A stretch of DNA of 64,000 nt from Fonsecaea monophora (taxonomy: Eukaryota; Ascomycota; Eurotiomycetes; Chaetothyriales; Herpotrichiellaceae), in contig NW_019173970.1 of NCBI RefSeq assembly GCF_001642475.1, forward strand, positions 62,001 to 126,000. The letters run 5' to 3'. The notes beneath the pieces are model-generated. The model made no database searches. It saw nothing but the letters and a program-made list of their open reading frames with translations, and was not told the DNA's origin. The number at the start of each line of letters is the position of its first letter. Position 1 is the stretch's first letter. This document shows, piece after piece, positions 10,675-21,711 of this stretch. Both the position numbers and the translations under genes were made by a program.

Positions 10675-12099
10675 ATGTCGCTCACGAGCTCAAGCCCCGT
10701 GTCTTGTGCGCAATCCGCCTCGCTCGCCTCGCACACGCTGTGCATCCTGCCGCTGTCGGCGCGCAATGACGCCTTGACGGCCATCCACGCCGCGCTGACC
10801 CAGCACAAGGCCGAGATCCTGGCGGCCAACGCGCGCGACATGGCGCTCGCACAGGAGGCCTCGTCGCAGGGGGAGCTGAGCCAGGCGGTGCTGAAGCGGC
10901 TCGATTTGGGCCGCAAGGGCAAGTACGAGGACATGTTGAAGGGGATCCTGGACGTGCGCGACCTCCCGGACCCCGTCGGCAACGTGGACTTGCGGACGAG
11001 GCTGGACCGCGGCCTGGAGCTCGAGAGGGTTTCGTGCCCGATTGGCGTCTTGCTCATCATCTTCGAGGCCCGGCCCGAGGTCATCGCAAACATCTCCGCC
11101 CTGGCCATCAAGTCCGGCAACGCGGCCATCCTCAAGGGCGGCAAGGAAAGTGCCGCGAGTTTCGAGGCCATCGCCAGAGTCATCGGCGACGCTCTGGCCA
11201 GTACCCAAGTCCCCGTGGCGGCGATCCAGCTGGTCAAGACTCGCGACGTGATCGACGATCTTCTCGGCCTAGATCGGTACATTGACCTCGTTATCCCCAG
11301 AGGGGGTAACGAACTGGTCAGATACGTCAAGAGCCACACGAAGATTCCCGTCCTAGGCCATGCCGATGGTCTGTGCGCCGTGTACCTGCACAAGGATGCC
11401 GAAAAGGACCTGGCCGTCAAGGTGGTAGTCGACTCCAAGTGCGACTACCCAGCGGCGTGCAACGCGGCAGAGACGCTACTGGTGCACGAGGCGGTGTTGA
11501 AGACAGTGCTGCCCAGCGTGGTGGAAGAGCTACAGAAGAAGGGCGTGAGGTTACGCTGCGACGAACAAAGCAAGAAAGCACTGACCGAAGTGCTGAGTCC
11601 CGCGAACGCAGCCCTGCTGCAAGATGCGACTGAGTCGGACTTCACGACCGAGTTCCTCGACCTGATCATGGCTGTCAAGACCGTGCCCGCCGGCACGTCT
11701 TCCTCCACCACTTTGCCGAACGGACACGGCTCTGGCGACGTGCAAGACGAAGCAAACGACGCATCACTTCTCCGCGCCATCGCGCACATCAACACACACT
11801 CGTCGCACCACACCGACGCCATCATCACACGCTCCTCCGCCACCGCCGAGAAATTCATGTCCGCCGTCGACTCGGCCGGCGTGTACTGGAACGCCTCGAC
11901 CCGCTTCGCGGACGGCATGCGGTACGGATTCGGCACCGAGGTCGGCATCAGCACGAACAAGATCCATTCGAGAGGACCCGTCGGTCTGGAAGGTTTGACG
12001 ATCTACAAGTACAAGCTCCGGGGAACGGGTCAGGGCGCGGGTGAGTATGGTGAAGGCGAAGGACAGAGGAGGTATCTGCACGAGAAGATCGAGATATGA
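10675..12099 (+). CDS. PRO2: Gamma-glutamyl phosphate reductase (proline biosynthesis)
   Basis: This enzyme reduces gamma-glutamyl phosphate to glutamate-5-semialdehyde with NADPH, the second step of proline synthesis. It is a single-exon 474-residue protein of the aldehyde dehydrogenase superfamily. Family blocks are in order: GVLLIIFEARPEV (about 122-134), SGNAAILKGGKE, VIPRGGNELV, PVLGHADGLC, and the catalytic cysteine in DYPAACNAAETLLVH (Cys262). A later ASTRFADGMRYGFGTEVGIST block completes the catalytic domain. The yeast enzyme is about 450 residues, so the length fits; a short serine-rich insertion lies near residues 340-355. It has strong GC bias at third codon positions, which also creates long meaningless open frames on the opposite strand. 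Confidence 0.97.
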   Translation: MSLTSSSPVSCAQSASLASHTLCILPLSARNDALTAIHAALTQHKAEILAANARDMALAQEASSQGELSQAVLKRLDLGRKGKYEDMLKGILDVRDLPDPVGNVDLRTRLDRGLELERVSCPIGVLLIIFEARPEVIANISALAIKSGNAAILKGGKESAASFEAIARVIGDALASTQVPVAAIQLVKTRDVIDDLLGLDRYIDLVIPRGGNELVRYVKSHTKIPVLGHADGLCAVYLHKDAEKDLAVKVVVDSKCDYPAACNAAETLLVHEAVLKTVLPSVVEELQKKGVRLRCDEQSKKALTEVLSPANAALLQDATESDFTTEFLDLIMAVKTVPAGTSSSTTLPNGHGSGDVQDEANDASLLRAIAHINTHSSHHTDAIITRSSATAEKFMSAVDSAGVYWNASTRFADGMRYGFGTEVGISTNKIHSRGPVGLEGLTIYKYKLRGTGQGAGEYGEGEGQRRYLHEKIEI

Positions 12100-12654
12100 C
12101 AACGATGCAAAAGGGGAGGCGTCGATGATGAGATGGGAAGAAGGGAACAAGGATATCCCAGTGGTCACTACTGTACTGACTAACGGTTTACACGAGCTGG
12201 CGTTGTCACTGTCACAACTCCAATAAAAAAGTTGGACTGAATACCAATGAAAAAGAATCAAAAATGCACAAGAACCGAATTGAAAAGGTCGTCTTTCGTT
12301 TTGAAATCAATTGCATTGGAATTTTTGTCTTGCGTCCCCCTAGTCTGGAAAATTTGACAGCGACCATGTGAGGTAGAATCTTTTCGTCCCCTCATAGCCT
12401 CAGGCGGCTCGCACGAACCTTTTTGTCTCTGCTTGAAGGAGGACGCTGGACAAATCGAGACGATCGAGCAGCTCGCTTATTGGAATTTCGTTCTTTGCTC
12501 CGATTTCGTAGAGTCCCATCTTCATCGTCCCATCAGGTGCGCTCGAAGAAAGTTTCGTGACCTTCCCGTCATCCACTCATCGGCCCCGGAATCCTACTCG
12601 ACGAAGCCCACCATGACAACCACCACCAGCAGACTGCCAACACGGAGGCCACGT
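12100..12654. other. Convergent 3' region between PRO2 and eL18
   Basis: About 550 bases between two genes whose 3' ends face each other. A-rich and T-rich stretches near 12220-12330 suit polyadenylation signals on both strands. I see no gene. Confidence 0.5.
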
Positions 12655-13339
12655 CTACACCTTGAAACCCTTGGACCGTCTCCTGCCTCTGGCCTTCTCG
12701 AACTTCCTGCCCTTGCTCTCGACATATGGCTTCTTGTGTTTGTGCGGCCCAAAGCCGAAATGCTTGACGGCCTCTCGGGCATTCTTGGGTCCCCGCAGGA
12801 GCACCACATTACTTCCAGTAGGGTGTCTCAGAGCGAGTTGGTCGAGAGTAAGGCACTCACCGCCGGCCTTCTCAATTCGGGCGCGGGCAGTCGCAGTGAA
12901 CCGCAGCGCGGCGATGTGTAGTTCAGGCACGGTGAGCAGGCGGTTGTCATCGGTGACGGTGCCAATGACGGCAATGGTCTTGTCCTTGTATGCCTTTTGC
13001 GCCGTCTCGGTCGAAACCTTGCTGGCGATGCGGGAGATGGACATGGGAGGGCGGTTGATGCGGGACATGAACAGGCGCTTGAGCACGACCTTGTTGAAGT
13101 TGGAATCGGTTCGGCCTGTGATTGTCTGTCAATGATGGCTCACCTCTTCAGATTGCTCAGTCTTTCAACTTACGGGCCAGGAAGCGGTAAAGCTTCACCA
13201 AGAGCTTGAGGTAGACATTGTCGCTCTTGGGCGCCTTTCGGTGGCTTGCCTTGACGTGATGGCGATCGAGGTCGATACCTGGAAACAGATGTCAGTCGTA
13301 CAATGAAGCAGAAACCACTGCTGAATGGTACATACCCAT
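12655..13339 (-). CDS. RPL18: 60S ribosomal protein eL18
   Basis: A cytosolic large-subunit ribosomal protein. Three exons join in phase: 13339-13336 (only ATGG), 13278-13174 and 13115-12655, giving 189 residues, the usual length. The product begins MGIDLDRHHVKASHRKAPKS, passes through NVYLKLLVKLYRFLARRT, LFMSRINRPP and the RHPTGSNVVLLRGPKNAREAVKHFG block, and ends in the very basic GRRRSKGFKV tail; all are diagnostic of eL18. Introns of 57 and 58 bases with a four-base first exon are typical of fungal ribosomal protein genes, where the start codon is spliced next to an intron. High constitutive expression under growth control is expected from the family. Confidence 0.97.
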
Positions 13340-14101
13340 GATCGCTGGCTGTGGTGGATTTTGTTGAACGAGAAAGGGTCGGCGACGTCCTCAGAAGGTC
13401 AATCTGTAAATTTGGTCGACGTGAGAAACTAGCGGGTGCGAACGCTGTGCGGCGTGCCAAGATTTCTGCACGCTAAACTATTTCGGCACTCAAAAGCCTT
13501 TGCATAGATCACGTGACATAGGGAGCATACAGTATCAATGCCAATAAGTCAAGAACTGTTGTGGCCAGCCTTACTATTCGAGTTCGACTGCTATTCTTCA
13601 ATCACACCGGCTCGCCACGAAGTTGGTAATGACTACGTCGTCATGATAAAGGCGAACTTCCGGAAAAAATTTCAGCGGGTCAAGACTATCGTTATAAGAG
13701 CGACCAATTCAATATTCAATTCGATCTACTCAGAAAAATGATGCTCAAACTTCAAGTCCATCAGAGACCAAAGTCATAAGCTTGTCTTAATACTCCAGAA
13801 AATGCCTCGCCCCAGGTCTCTCTAATTCGGTTTCCCTCGACCTTTTGACACCGTAAATTTCGCCATGCCCCCCATTTATGTGGAATATACAGCAGCCCTT
13901 ACAAAAGCGGCGCAGGTCTTCTCTTCTGTGAGAGTAAGAACGATCGATGATGGTATCATTTCATTCCCTTCCCTTCACACAGGCGATATTTTGTCCCGGG
14001 CTTCACTTGGTTTCGAGTCGGTCGGTGGAGAGATGTATAGCGGTTTCTGACGGTTTGTGGGGGTTGAAAGTGCCATATATCTTAGTTTGACTTTGACACT
14101 T
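13340..14101. other. Intergenic region, eL18 promoter and carrier 3' flank
   Basis: About 760 bases upstream of eL18 and downstream of the mitochondrial carrier. It is AT-rich between 13620 and 13800. No gene is supported. Confidence 0.5.
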
Positions 14102-15064
14102 TCAAACAGGGTCTCCATTTTCCTTTTCTGGAGCCAGAGCCACCAAGAAATCTCTTGTAACCTCAAAGCTGAGCCAGCTGCTTGCCATGCTCGGAGCGAC
14201 CTTGAGCAGATTAGGCATAATACCCTTGTAAAGCCCAAGAACGCCCTCCTGTGCGATGATAGTTCTGACGGCATCCCATATTGATTTGTATTGATATCCC
14301 ATTCCGCTCATGGCGTTGATTTGGAAGCGCCTCCGGAGGACATCAAACGGATATGTGCAAGTCTGCGCGACTGCTCCCGCGATGGCGCCTGCGGCAAGTT
14401 TTCGATACCAGACAGGGTTTTTCTCACCTGGTTCCGTGAAATATTTCCTGACTGATTCGTAGACCATGAAGTTGAGGCCAACGTAGGGAGCGACACCGGC
14501 AACGGTGGGAATGATGCCTCGGTAGAGACCCAGAATACCGCCCTCAGTTTTGTACATCATAACCATGACCTGCCACATGCCTGGCAACTTCCCTTCGTGC
14601 TTTCCAAGCGCGGCGAATGAAGCTGACTGGATAGACAAGCGGGTTCGAACAATATCTAGAGGGTAGGTGAATGTGACAGAGGTGATACCGGCGAGACCAC
14701 CGCAGATGAGTCGGCGAATGGGGTCGAGATCGGCGCCAGGTGAAGGTTCAGCGAAGCGCTTATAGATGTTATAGCTGCCGAACTGCACAGCCGAGTAGGG
14801 TATTATGCGTATGCAATTCGTACCGTTCCCCCTCATGAAACCCCTCCAGCCCTCATCCGTATACATCTTTTTAAGAGCTTTGGCAATGGACATCTTATAT
14901 TCGTTACGACCGGCGCTTTGGACCTGGTACAAAATCTTTAAGCGTTCTAACGGCGAGACAACGGTGCGGGAGACAGCGCCTGCCACGCCACCGGCACAGA
15001 AAGCGGCTGTGAAGGGTGTCGAGAAAAACTCTCGTAGCGAGAGGACGAAATCAGATGTCGCCAT
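14102..15064 (-). CDS. Mitochondrial carrier, YPR011C-like (APS/PAPS transport)
   Basis: A single-exon 320-residue solute carrier of the mitochondrial inner membrane. The three tandem repeats each carry the PxDxx[KR]-type signature: SPLERLKI (about 37-44), YPLDIVRTR (about 136-144) and YPFDVLRRR (about 238-246), with two membrane helices per repeat. The start AFCAGGVAGAVSRTVVSPLER and the GNGTNCIRIIPYSAVQF block closely resemble yeast YPR011C, which transports adenosine 5'-phosphosulfate and PAPS (family knowledge). That would link it to sulfur metabolism, and the cystathionine beta-synthase gene is 3 kb away, although adjacency of this kind means little in fungi. The substrate is inferred from resemblance only; related carriers of CoA or ATP-Mg are alternatives. 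Confidence 0.9.
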   Translation of the reverse strand: MATSDFVLSLREFFSTPFTAAFCAGGVAGAVSRTVVSPLERLKILYQVQSAGRNEYKMSIAKALKKMYTDEGWRGFMRGNGTNCIRIIPYSAVQFGSYNIYKRFAEPSPGADLDPIRRLICGGLAGITSVTFTYPLDIVRTRLSIQSASFAALGKHEGKLPGMWQVMVMMYKTEGGILGLYRGIIPTVAGVAPYVGLNFMVYESVRKYFTEPGEKNPVWYRKLAAGAIAGAVAQTCTYPFDVLRRRFQINAMSGMGYQYKSIWDAVRTIIAQEGVLGLYKGIMPNLLKVAPSMASSWLSFEVTRDFLVALAPEKENGDPV

Positions 15065-16099
15065 GGTAGTAGGATTCTATATAGGTTAGGGCCGGGCTCA
15101 TTCGATCTTTGGACGCGACAGCACTGACCTCCGGTATACTTGGTAGGTCCCGTAGAGAGGTCGAGCTCTGGTCGACGTTACCGTTGACAGTAACAGGGTC
15201 CTTCTCTCCGAGACGCATGACTCTGATGGGAGGTTGACGAGGGAAGCGGGGAATTCAGTGTCAACCGAGACGGTTGCAGGCGTGCAGGCGTCACAGCAAG
15301 TAGAATTCTGGGGTCGAAGGCGGCTGTGGCGTCCATGGAAAATTCTTCACGGGGTTCGGGTGGTGTAAGAGAACATCCTGTGTCCGTGAAGCGTCTCTTC
15401 CCACCAGCTCCAGACAGATGTCGTGTAGAGTTCAAGAACAATGCTTCACCACGAAGCAAGCTTGTTGTATCATCCACTCGAGCTGATAGGGTTGAAGAAG
15501 AGCGATATGGGGGGATCGGAAACGGGACAAGTCGGCAAAGAGGATCGCGCGATTAGAAAGGGAAGTTGATCGAGTGGAGAAGTCGAGGTGGGAAAGACTC
15601 TGTCAACCAGGTGAATCTAAGAACGTGGAAAAGGTAAAATGAAGGAATAGAAGCAAGAGACGTGTGGTAACAGCATATGCCAGCTCGTAGAGTGATAAAG
15701 TCTGTCCTCCCCTGTACAAATCGCAGGCGAGTAGACCAGCGTGACCCTTCCAGGCCTCTGACAGCGGCTTTCCATGATGACTTAGCCGTGGCAGTGACTG
15801 GCTGGGCTATGCCAAGCTCAATTTTCTGTTTTCAGTTTAGCCCCGTTTGATCTAAAAATGAGGCAAACGCAAACGCAGCTCCATCTGTCAAACAACTTCT
15901 GCCTTCTTTCCTCCAGTTTCCATCCATCCGATCCTCCCTTCTGCCTTGTCCATCATCTGTTGCATTCACTCTGCCAACCAGAGATTGTATTAACAGTCAT
16001 TCGCGGCTAGAGTTCAGACGCTTGGTGACCAGCGCGAAACAACATCGACCACGATCGAGCAGCTTGCCACCTGGCCCCTTTCACCTTTCCATCGTGACC
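15065..16099. other. Divergent promoter region, carrier and SR protein
   Basis: One kilobase between two genes reading away from each other. It probably holds both 5' leaders; a CT-rich region at about 15890-15970 precedes the SR-protein start. Short open frames at 15178-15556 are not supported. Confidence 0.5.
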
Positions 16100-16875
16100 A
16101 TGTCTCGATCTGGCACTACCCTGTATGTCACGGGTTTTGGTCATGGCACCCGCGCCCGTGATCTTGCCTATGAGTTCGAACACTATGGTCGTCTGGTTAG
16201 ATGTGACATTCCTGCCCCCAGAACTGCATCAAGCCGTCTGTAAGTACTGAACACCGACCCCTGCCGCTGACGCAAATTGACACCTGAGCAGCTTCGCCTT
16301 CGTCGAATACGAGAGTCGTCGCGATGCTGACGACGCCTATCACGAGATGCATAACAAGCGAATTGGTCGTGATGACGTCTTGAAGATTGAGGTATGGAAG
16401 GACAACTCTCACTCTCACCGCCTTGCCAAACACATTATCTGACTACTCAACTTGTAGTGGGCCCGCACCCCCCCTTCTGCTACCTGGCGCTACGAAGCTG
16501 GTCGAGGCCGTCGTGAGCGCTCTCCTCCACGCCGCTCAGCTCGTTCTCCCTCTCCTCGACGCCGCGACTATTCTCCTCGCAAGGACGATCGCCGCGACCG
16601 CGACCGAGATCGGGAAAGAGACCGGGACCGAGACTACGATGACCGACGCCGCTCGCGCAGCCCTGCGGACCGTGAGCGCGATCGAGACCGCGACCGGGAG
16701 ATGAAAGATGACCGAGACCGACGCGACGATGACCGTGACGTTGCTGCAAATGGCGATGACCGGAAAGGTATGATGGAACTCGACACAGATGCAGCCTGGA
16801 TTTGATCTGCTGACACCCGTATCAGCTGTGGATTCCCCTCCTCCGGCCCACGATGAACTCGATACCGCGGAATGA
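16100..16875 (+). CDS. SR-type RNA-binding protein (RRM plus RS/RD domain)
   Basis: Four exons join in phase: 16100-16239, 16292-16391, 16458-16767 and 16826-16875, giving about 199 residues. The N-terminal RRM shows its RNP2 strand (TLYVTGF, about 6-12) and RNP1 strand (RLFAFVEYES, about 47-56). After WARTPPS comes a long arginine-rich tail of RS, RD and RE dipeptides and an acidic end. This is the architecture of SR splicing factors such as fission yeast Srp2, which bind exonic sequences and help recruit the spliceosome in the nucleus (family knowledge). The in-frame ATG at 16022 would add a 26-residue extension unlike the family, so the ATG at 16100 is preferred. The intron-rich structure could allow alternative splicing. 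Confidence 0.9.
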
Positions 16876-18025
16876 GAAGGCAGCGTGATGTGCCACCACC
16901 CACCTGGTGCCAAGTCCAGCGTGCTTTATTGCAAACGAACAAACAAGCAGAATCCTTGAGATGGGCAAGATCACAACCTCCTGTGATCATAAAGGGCAAG
17001 AATGTGCTAGGTTTCCTTCAGATTTTTTCTCGCCCTTGACATTGTTATGATGATTCAATTGCAGAGCTTGCATGACCTGAGAGTCTCAGGCATAGCAGTG
17101 AGCGGTGGTTCAAATTGACTTGACACGGGATTAGATCGACTTCGAGCGAACGGTGCGGGCTCAATTCTGTACAACAGCTGACTTATCGGTCGTCAACCGT
17201 TGTCCTCGGTAGCCTACGAAGTATTCGATCGAGGCGTCGATACGGAAAATCGGACGATACCTATCTTGACACCATGTGCCGCCGTTCCCCCCTTTCCTAT
17301 TCCTCTTCGAAACGTTACAGCAGCTCTAGCCATCAGACTCGTTCCTTTTCGTCCGCGGCGATGCAGCGCCTCCTCGGCCTCGCTTTCTCTCGTCCCCGCC
17401 TCCGCCGTCGTAATTCCCATTCTCGCAATTCCACCACGTATCCCCTTGCGCAATTCCTCCATCCTACCCTTCCGCCTCATCCGCACGATCCATCTCCTAC
17501 GAACTCGCTCTTCGGCGTTCCAACACTACAACATCGTCGGCACGACACGTGTTAACTTCCCCCATGCGCCGTCTTTGTCTTGTCATACAGCCACGATGTT
17601 CTGGCTCGTTTCCGTCTCTGCGCCCATATCCGATATCCTATCCCCTTTTCTATATTGTTTTCTACCGGTGGTGGGCTTGTCCCTGTCCTGATGATGATTT
17701 TAATCGACGAAGCAGGCACTGCACTCCACTCGGGGAGGTAAGTCTTGTAGCGTCGTCATGGGTAAATTGTCCTTGCGGACGTGGGTTTTATCGTGTAAAT
17801 ACATGAAATCTCAATCGCTCCTGAGTCATTGTGGAGTTTGTTCTGATCCTTGTCACTCCTGTCCATGCAATGTGCATCGCCACCACAGATGGGCTCGTGT
17901 TGAATATTCCCAACATTGCACTCTTGCAAGGCAATCCCATCCCGTCCTATCCTTTTTGATCCGATGACCCTGTTGAATCTGATCCCAATATCTCGTGAAA
18001 TATGGCTTCCGTAACCTCGAGAGAA
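16876..18025. other. Convergent intergenic region, unusually long
   Basis: About 1.15 kb lies between the 3' ends of the SR gene and cystathionine beta-synthase. A plus-strand open frame (17200-17691) and an overlapping frame with SSSKRYSSSSHQTRSFSS from 17274 cross it, but neither has a domain or convincing codon use. It may be an extended 3' untranslated region or an unannotated non-coding transcript. Confidence 0.4.
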
Positions 18026-19744
18026 CTACGGCTTGTGCTCGCTCAACATCCAAGTAAGCAGATCTACTTTGGTGACCACCGCCACCGGCTTGAGAGCGCC
18101 GCCCTTGTCGCTTGACTCGCGCTCGGTGACGATGGCCGCACTCTGCCACTCGAAGAATCTGTTCAACGCGCTCAGGGGCGTGTCCACGGTGATCTCGACA
18201 AAGTGCTTCCGCTTGCCTTTGCCCCTGGGTTTTGCGGCCGACGGCTTCTGCGGCTCCGAGTCTTCGTCCGCGGAGGTGGTCATCAGCTCGGAGAAATCTG
18301 TGTGGTCGACGGTGACCTCGCTGATTTTGGAGAAGTCGAACATGACGTCGCTCACGGGGCTCTGTCCCGTGGCCCGCCCGTGGCTTATCCGTGACAGCAG
18401 GTTGCCCAAGGTGACGAGGCCGACTAGTCTCCTGGATCCCTTGGGTGCCAGGACAGGGAGTTGGTCGAAGCCCTTTTCGCGCATGACTTCGATGGCGCTG
18501 GAGCAGGGACTGTCCGAAGTGACCGTCTGGACGGGTTTGAGGCGCAGGTGGCGTACGCGAGCGCCGTGGAATGTGTCGTCTTGCTTGACGCTCTGGGTTC
18601 TCGAGAGTTGGGGTGATGATGGTTCAGGCGGTGGTGTTGGAGGTAAGAGGTTGTTGGCGGCGAGCCAGTCGTCGTCGACGAATTTGCTCAAGTACGAGCG
18701 GATGCTATCTGGGAGGATTGTCACGATCACATCGTCCTTCCCAAGCTTGAGATCTCTTGCGGCTTGGATCGTGGCTGCGATGGCAGACCCAGAGCTCCCT
18801 CCGACCAGCAGCCCTTCTTCGGAAATGAGACGGCGTGCATAGTGGAAGGAATCTCTGTCGTCCGTCTTGTACCATTTGTCCACGACACTCTGGTCGAGGA
18901 CGTCCGGGATGAAGTCATAGCCGATCCCCTCGACTTTGTAAGGTTGGTTGGCGTATTCCTCGTTGAGGGACGGCGGGAGAGCGAGTATCGAGCCCTGGGG
19001 ATCTGCAGCGACGACCTTTATTGACTTGTTGTGCTTGTGTAGACCGCGGGCGAGACCTGTGATTGTGCCACCCGTGCCGGCGCCGGCGACGATGCATGTT
19101 ATAGTACCATTTGTCTGCTGCCAGACCTCTTCCGCCGTTCCCAGCTCATGCGCCAACGGATTGTCGGGGTTCCCGTACTGGTCCAATATATGGGCATTGG
19201 GTATCTCCTTCTCCAACCGTTTGGCAACTCCAATGTGTGATTCAGGGCTGTCGAAGGCGGCTTGTGTGGGGGTGCGGATGATGGTTGCGTTGAGGGCTTT
19301 GAGGACGGCGACTTTCTCGGCAGACATCTTTTCCGGGAGGGTGATGATGGTCTTGTAGCCCTTGAGAGCGGCGACGAGGGCGAGTCCGATACCACTATGC
19401 AATCACAGATGGTCCATCTTGTTAGCTCCTCCGTTCTGCAAGGTCATTGTTCTTTCGAGTTTTGCCTGGTGCATCCCTTACGTGTTGCCACTGGTAGGCT
19501 CGATGAGCGTGTCCCCCGGTTTTATTCTGCCCGACTTCTCGGCCTCTTCAATCATGCGCAGGGCGATCCTATCCTTGACGCTTCCTCCGGCGTTGAAATA
19601 TTCGCATTTGGCGTAGACGGTGGCTTCGATGCCGAGAGACTGCGGGATCTTGTTCAGGCGCACGAGGGGCGTCTGCCCGATGAGTTCGAGCGCGGACTCG
19701 TGCGTGCCTTGGGCGAGCAGCCGGTCGCCGGTGACTGAGGCCAT
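18026..19744 (-). CDS. CYS4: Cystathionine beta-synthase
   Basis: This PLP enzyme joins serine and homocysteine to make cystathionine in the reverse transsulfuration pathway. Two exons, 19744-19482 and 19394-18026, are separated by an 87-base intron at TSGNT|GIG; the product has 543 residues. The catalytic core shows the PLP lysine in GGSVKDR (about 54-60), the PTSGNTG substrate loop and the GAGTGGT phosphate loop (about 180-186). After a proline-rich linker come two C-terminal CBS domains (about 360-540), which regulate the animal enzyme by S-adenosylmethionine. There is no N-terminal haem-binding extension, as in yeast. A lysine-rich insertion (KPRGKGKRK) interrupts the second CBS region. 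The first residues (LIGQTPLVRLNK) set the start. Confidence 0.97.
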
Positions 19745-20386
19745 TATTTGTGTTTGGTGGGTGTATGAGGGGGGGGGGGTGGTATTATTGGACTTGTAGG
19801 GAGATTGTTGCTTGTAGGGACGTTGTAAGAAACATTCTTCTATTTATGGTGAACTTTTCATACAAAATGAGGTGATGTATGGTATTCGCTGCGGCGGCGG
19901 GACCCAATACATAACCGACGGTAGCCGCTGAGGGGTGAATTTCTCTTTCTCCATCATTTTTTTTTGGGTACTCAGTACATAACACAAGTCCTCAAAGACT
20001 GGACGACCTACAGTAGGTACTATTGCTTGACCTCCTATATTCCTGACAAAATTCACCCACTGTCCACACCAAGCTGTGACATTAAAGGTTGCAAAGCACG
20101 ACTTTCGCTATCTTGCCGAGTCAAGGCCACAAGCAACTGTCCTCAAGCTGGGCAATTTTCAGTGACATTGAGTGAGGTGCGCATTGAGCTTCAAGTAGAC
20201 GCCGTCGCGCATTGACTACTTTGTTCTGCGGCCTCGCGTATGAGGAGGCTGGATTACAAGACGGCTGCTTCCCACGCTCCATTGGCACAAGTACACACTC
20301 GAGAGGAAGTATTTCCACGGTCCTGAGCTTGTCCATTGACAAGACAGTCCTTGAACTCGTCAGTCGCTTCGAACTAAAAGGCTGTG
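19745..20386. other. Divergent promoter region with a G-run
   Basis: About 640 bases between cystathionine beta-synthase and the SDR. It contains an uninterrupted G-run near 19768-19780 just upstream of the synthase start. No gene is supported. Confidence 0.5.
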
Positions 20387-21301
20387 ATGGCATCCCCCTG
20401 TTTCACCAAGGTCTACCGCAAAACCACTTACCCGGCCATTGAGCCCTCAAGACCCGAGTTGTCGACAAAGGACAAGACGGTGGTAGTGGCGGGCGCGGGG
20501 GAAGAAAGCCTCGTTGCTGCTGTTGCCCTGTCATTTGCAAAAGCCGGCGGCCGGAAAATCGCACTGATAGGGACCACGGAGGAGACTCTCGAGAAGACAA
20601 AGACGGCCATTAATCAATCGTTCCCGGACGTGACGGTCCTGGTGACTCCCGCGAACCTCTCCAAAGCCAACGAAGTCGGCCTTGCGGCACACACCATCCG
20701 ATCTGATTTGGGGGCCTGGGACGTGTTTGTAAATTGTGCAGGGTATGCTCCCCCCACCCCTTTGTGTGATACGCTTTTCTCTCGGATATTAAGCATCATG
20801 CTGACGTTGCCGTGGAGGTACTCGCCAACCGCGACCACCCTCGCCGGAGCGGATGAAGACGACTGGTGGCAAGCGTTTGAGATCAACGTCAAGTTCTCCG
20901 CCCATTTCGCAAAGCACTTCCTCCCAAAGTGCCGCGCCAACGCGACGTACATCGACGTCAACGCAGCCGCATGCCACCTGAGAGCCTCGCAATCTCCCAA
21001 AAACTCGGCGTATCTGGCCTCCCAGTTGGCGGCGGCAAAGCTCGACGAGTACCTCGCAGAGGAGAACCCCAAACTCCGCGTCTATACGCTCTACCCCGGT
21101 GACTCCTCCTCCACCGAAGGCCTCGAACTCCCCGCACACTTCACAGTCTGGCTCGCCAGCCCCGAAGCCGACTTTCTCAAGTCCGGGAGAGTTGTCGGGG
21201 CGAATTGGGACGTCGAGGAGCTGGTGGCCCGCAAGGCGGAGATTGAGGCGGATCCGGCGCTGTTCAGAGTCACCATTGGCGGGTGGCCGCCAGCTCAGTA
21301 G
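20387..21301 (+). CDS. Atypical short-chain dehydrogenase/reductase-like protein
   Basis: A Rossmann-fold protein of about 279 residues. Two exons, 20387-20742 and 20818-21301, flank a 75-base intron that is a multiple of three without a stop, so an unspliced reading would wrongly add 25 residues; splicing restores NCAGYSPTATTLAGADEDDWW. The core resembles the SDR family: a Gly-rich turn (VVVAGAGEES), an NCAG motif, INVKF and a Tyr in the usual place (SAYLASQLAAAK). However, the glycine motif is not TGxxxGxG and the catalytic YxxxK lysine is replaced by glutamine. It may be a pseudo-enzyme or use another mechanism. It starts the accessory block but lacks the shared promoter motif seen in its neighbours. 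Confidence 0.75.
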   Translation: MASPCFTKVYRKTTYPAIEPSRPELSTKDKTVVVAGAGEESLVAAVALSFAKAGGRKIALIGTTEETLEKTKTAINQSFPDVTVLVTPANLSKANEVGLAAHTIRSDLGAWDVFVNCAGYAPPTPLCDTLFSRILSIMLTLPWRYSPTATTLAGADEDDWWQAFEINVKFSAHFAKHFLPKCRANATYIDVNAAACHLRASQSPKNSAYLASQLAAAKLDEYLAEENPKLRVYTLYPGDSSSTEGLELPAHFTVWLASPEADFLKSGRVVGANWDVEELVARKAEIEADPALFRVTIGGWPPAQ

Positions 21302-21711
21302 CAGTCAGTACGAGGTACATTGGGAGATCCTTGACTCTACTCTGTGAGCTCTGTGAGCTCTGGGAGCCCTGTGAGTAGTTGTGTGGTCATGGCCGGGCCA
21401 CTCGCTCGCCCACTTCCCCTTTTTTGGGAGTCGAATGATTTAAGACGAGTAGTGGCTCTGTACTGTCTCCTAGTCTGGTCTGCTGGCCTGTACGGAGAGC
21501 CAGGTCTATGCCTTGCTTGTCATTGCCACGCCCTGGGCTTTGCCATGTATTTTACATACGAGGAGATGAGAGGAGACCAATGAAAAGTCAATAACTAATA
21601 GTCCCCAATTTGTCAAATTAGGGTGGTCAACAGGATTTAATTATTATATATATGTATATACACAGATCAACATTTTGATCCCCTGCTTCTGACACAATTT
21701 AGGCCTCTCAA
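21302..21711. other. Convergent 3' region
   Basis: About 400 bases between the SDR and the Zn2Cys6 gene, with an AT-dinucleotide stretch near 21640-21662. No gene is supported. Confidence 0.5.

Noticed and set aside
10578..11438. 286-codon and other antisense open frames over PRO2
   Set aside because: Same bias effect; the sense strand is a complete, conserved enzyme.
20743..20817. 25-residue insertion in the atypical SDR
   Set aside because: It has clear GTATGC and GTGGAG intron ends and no family counterpart; the reading without it is continuous.
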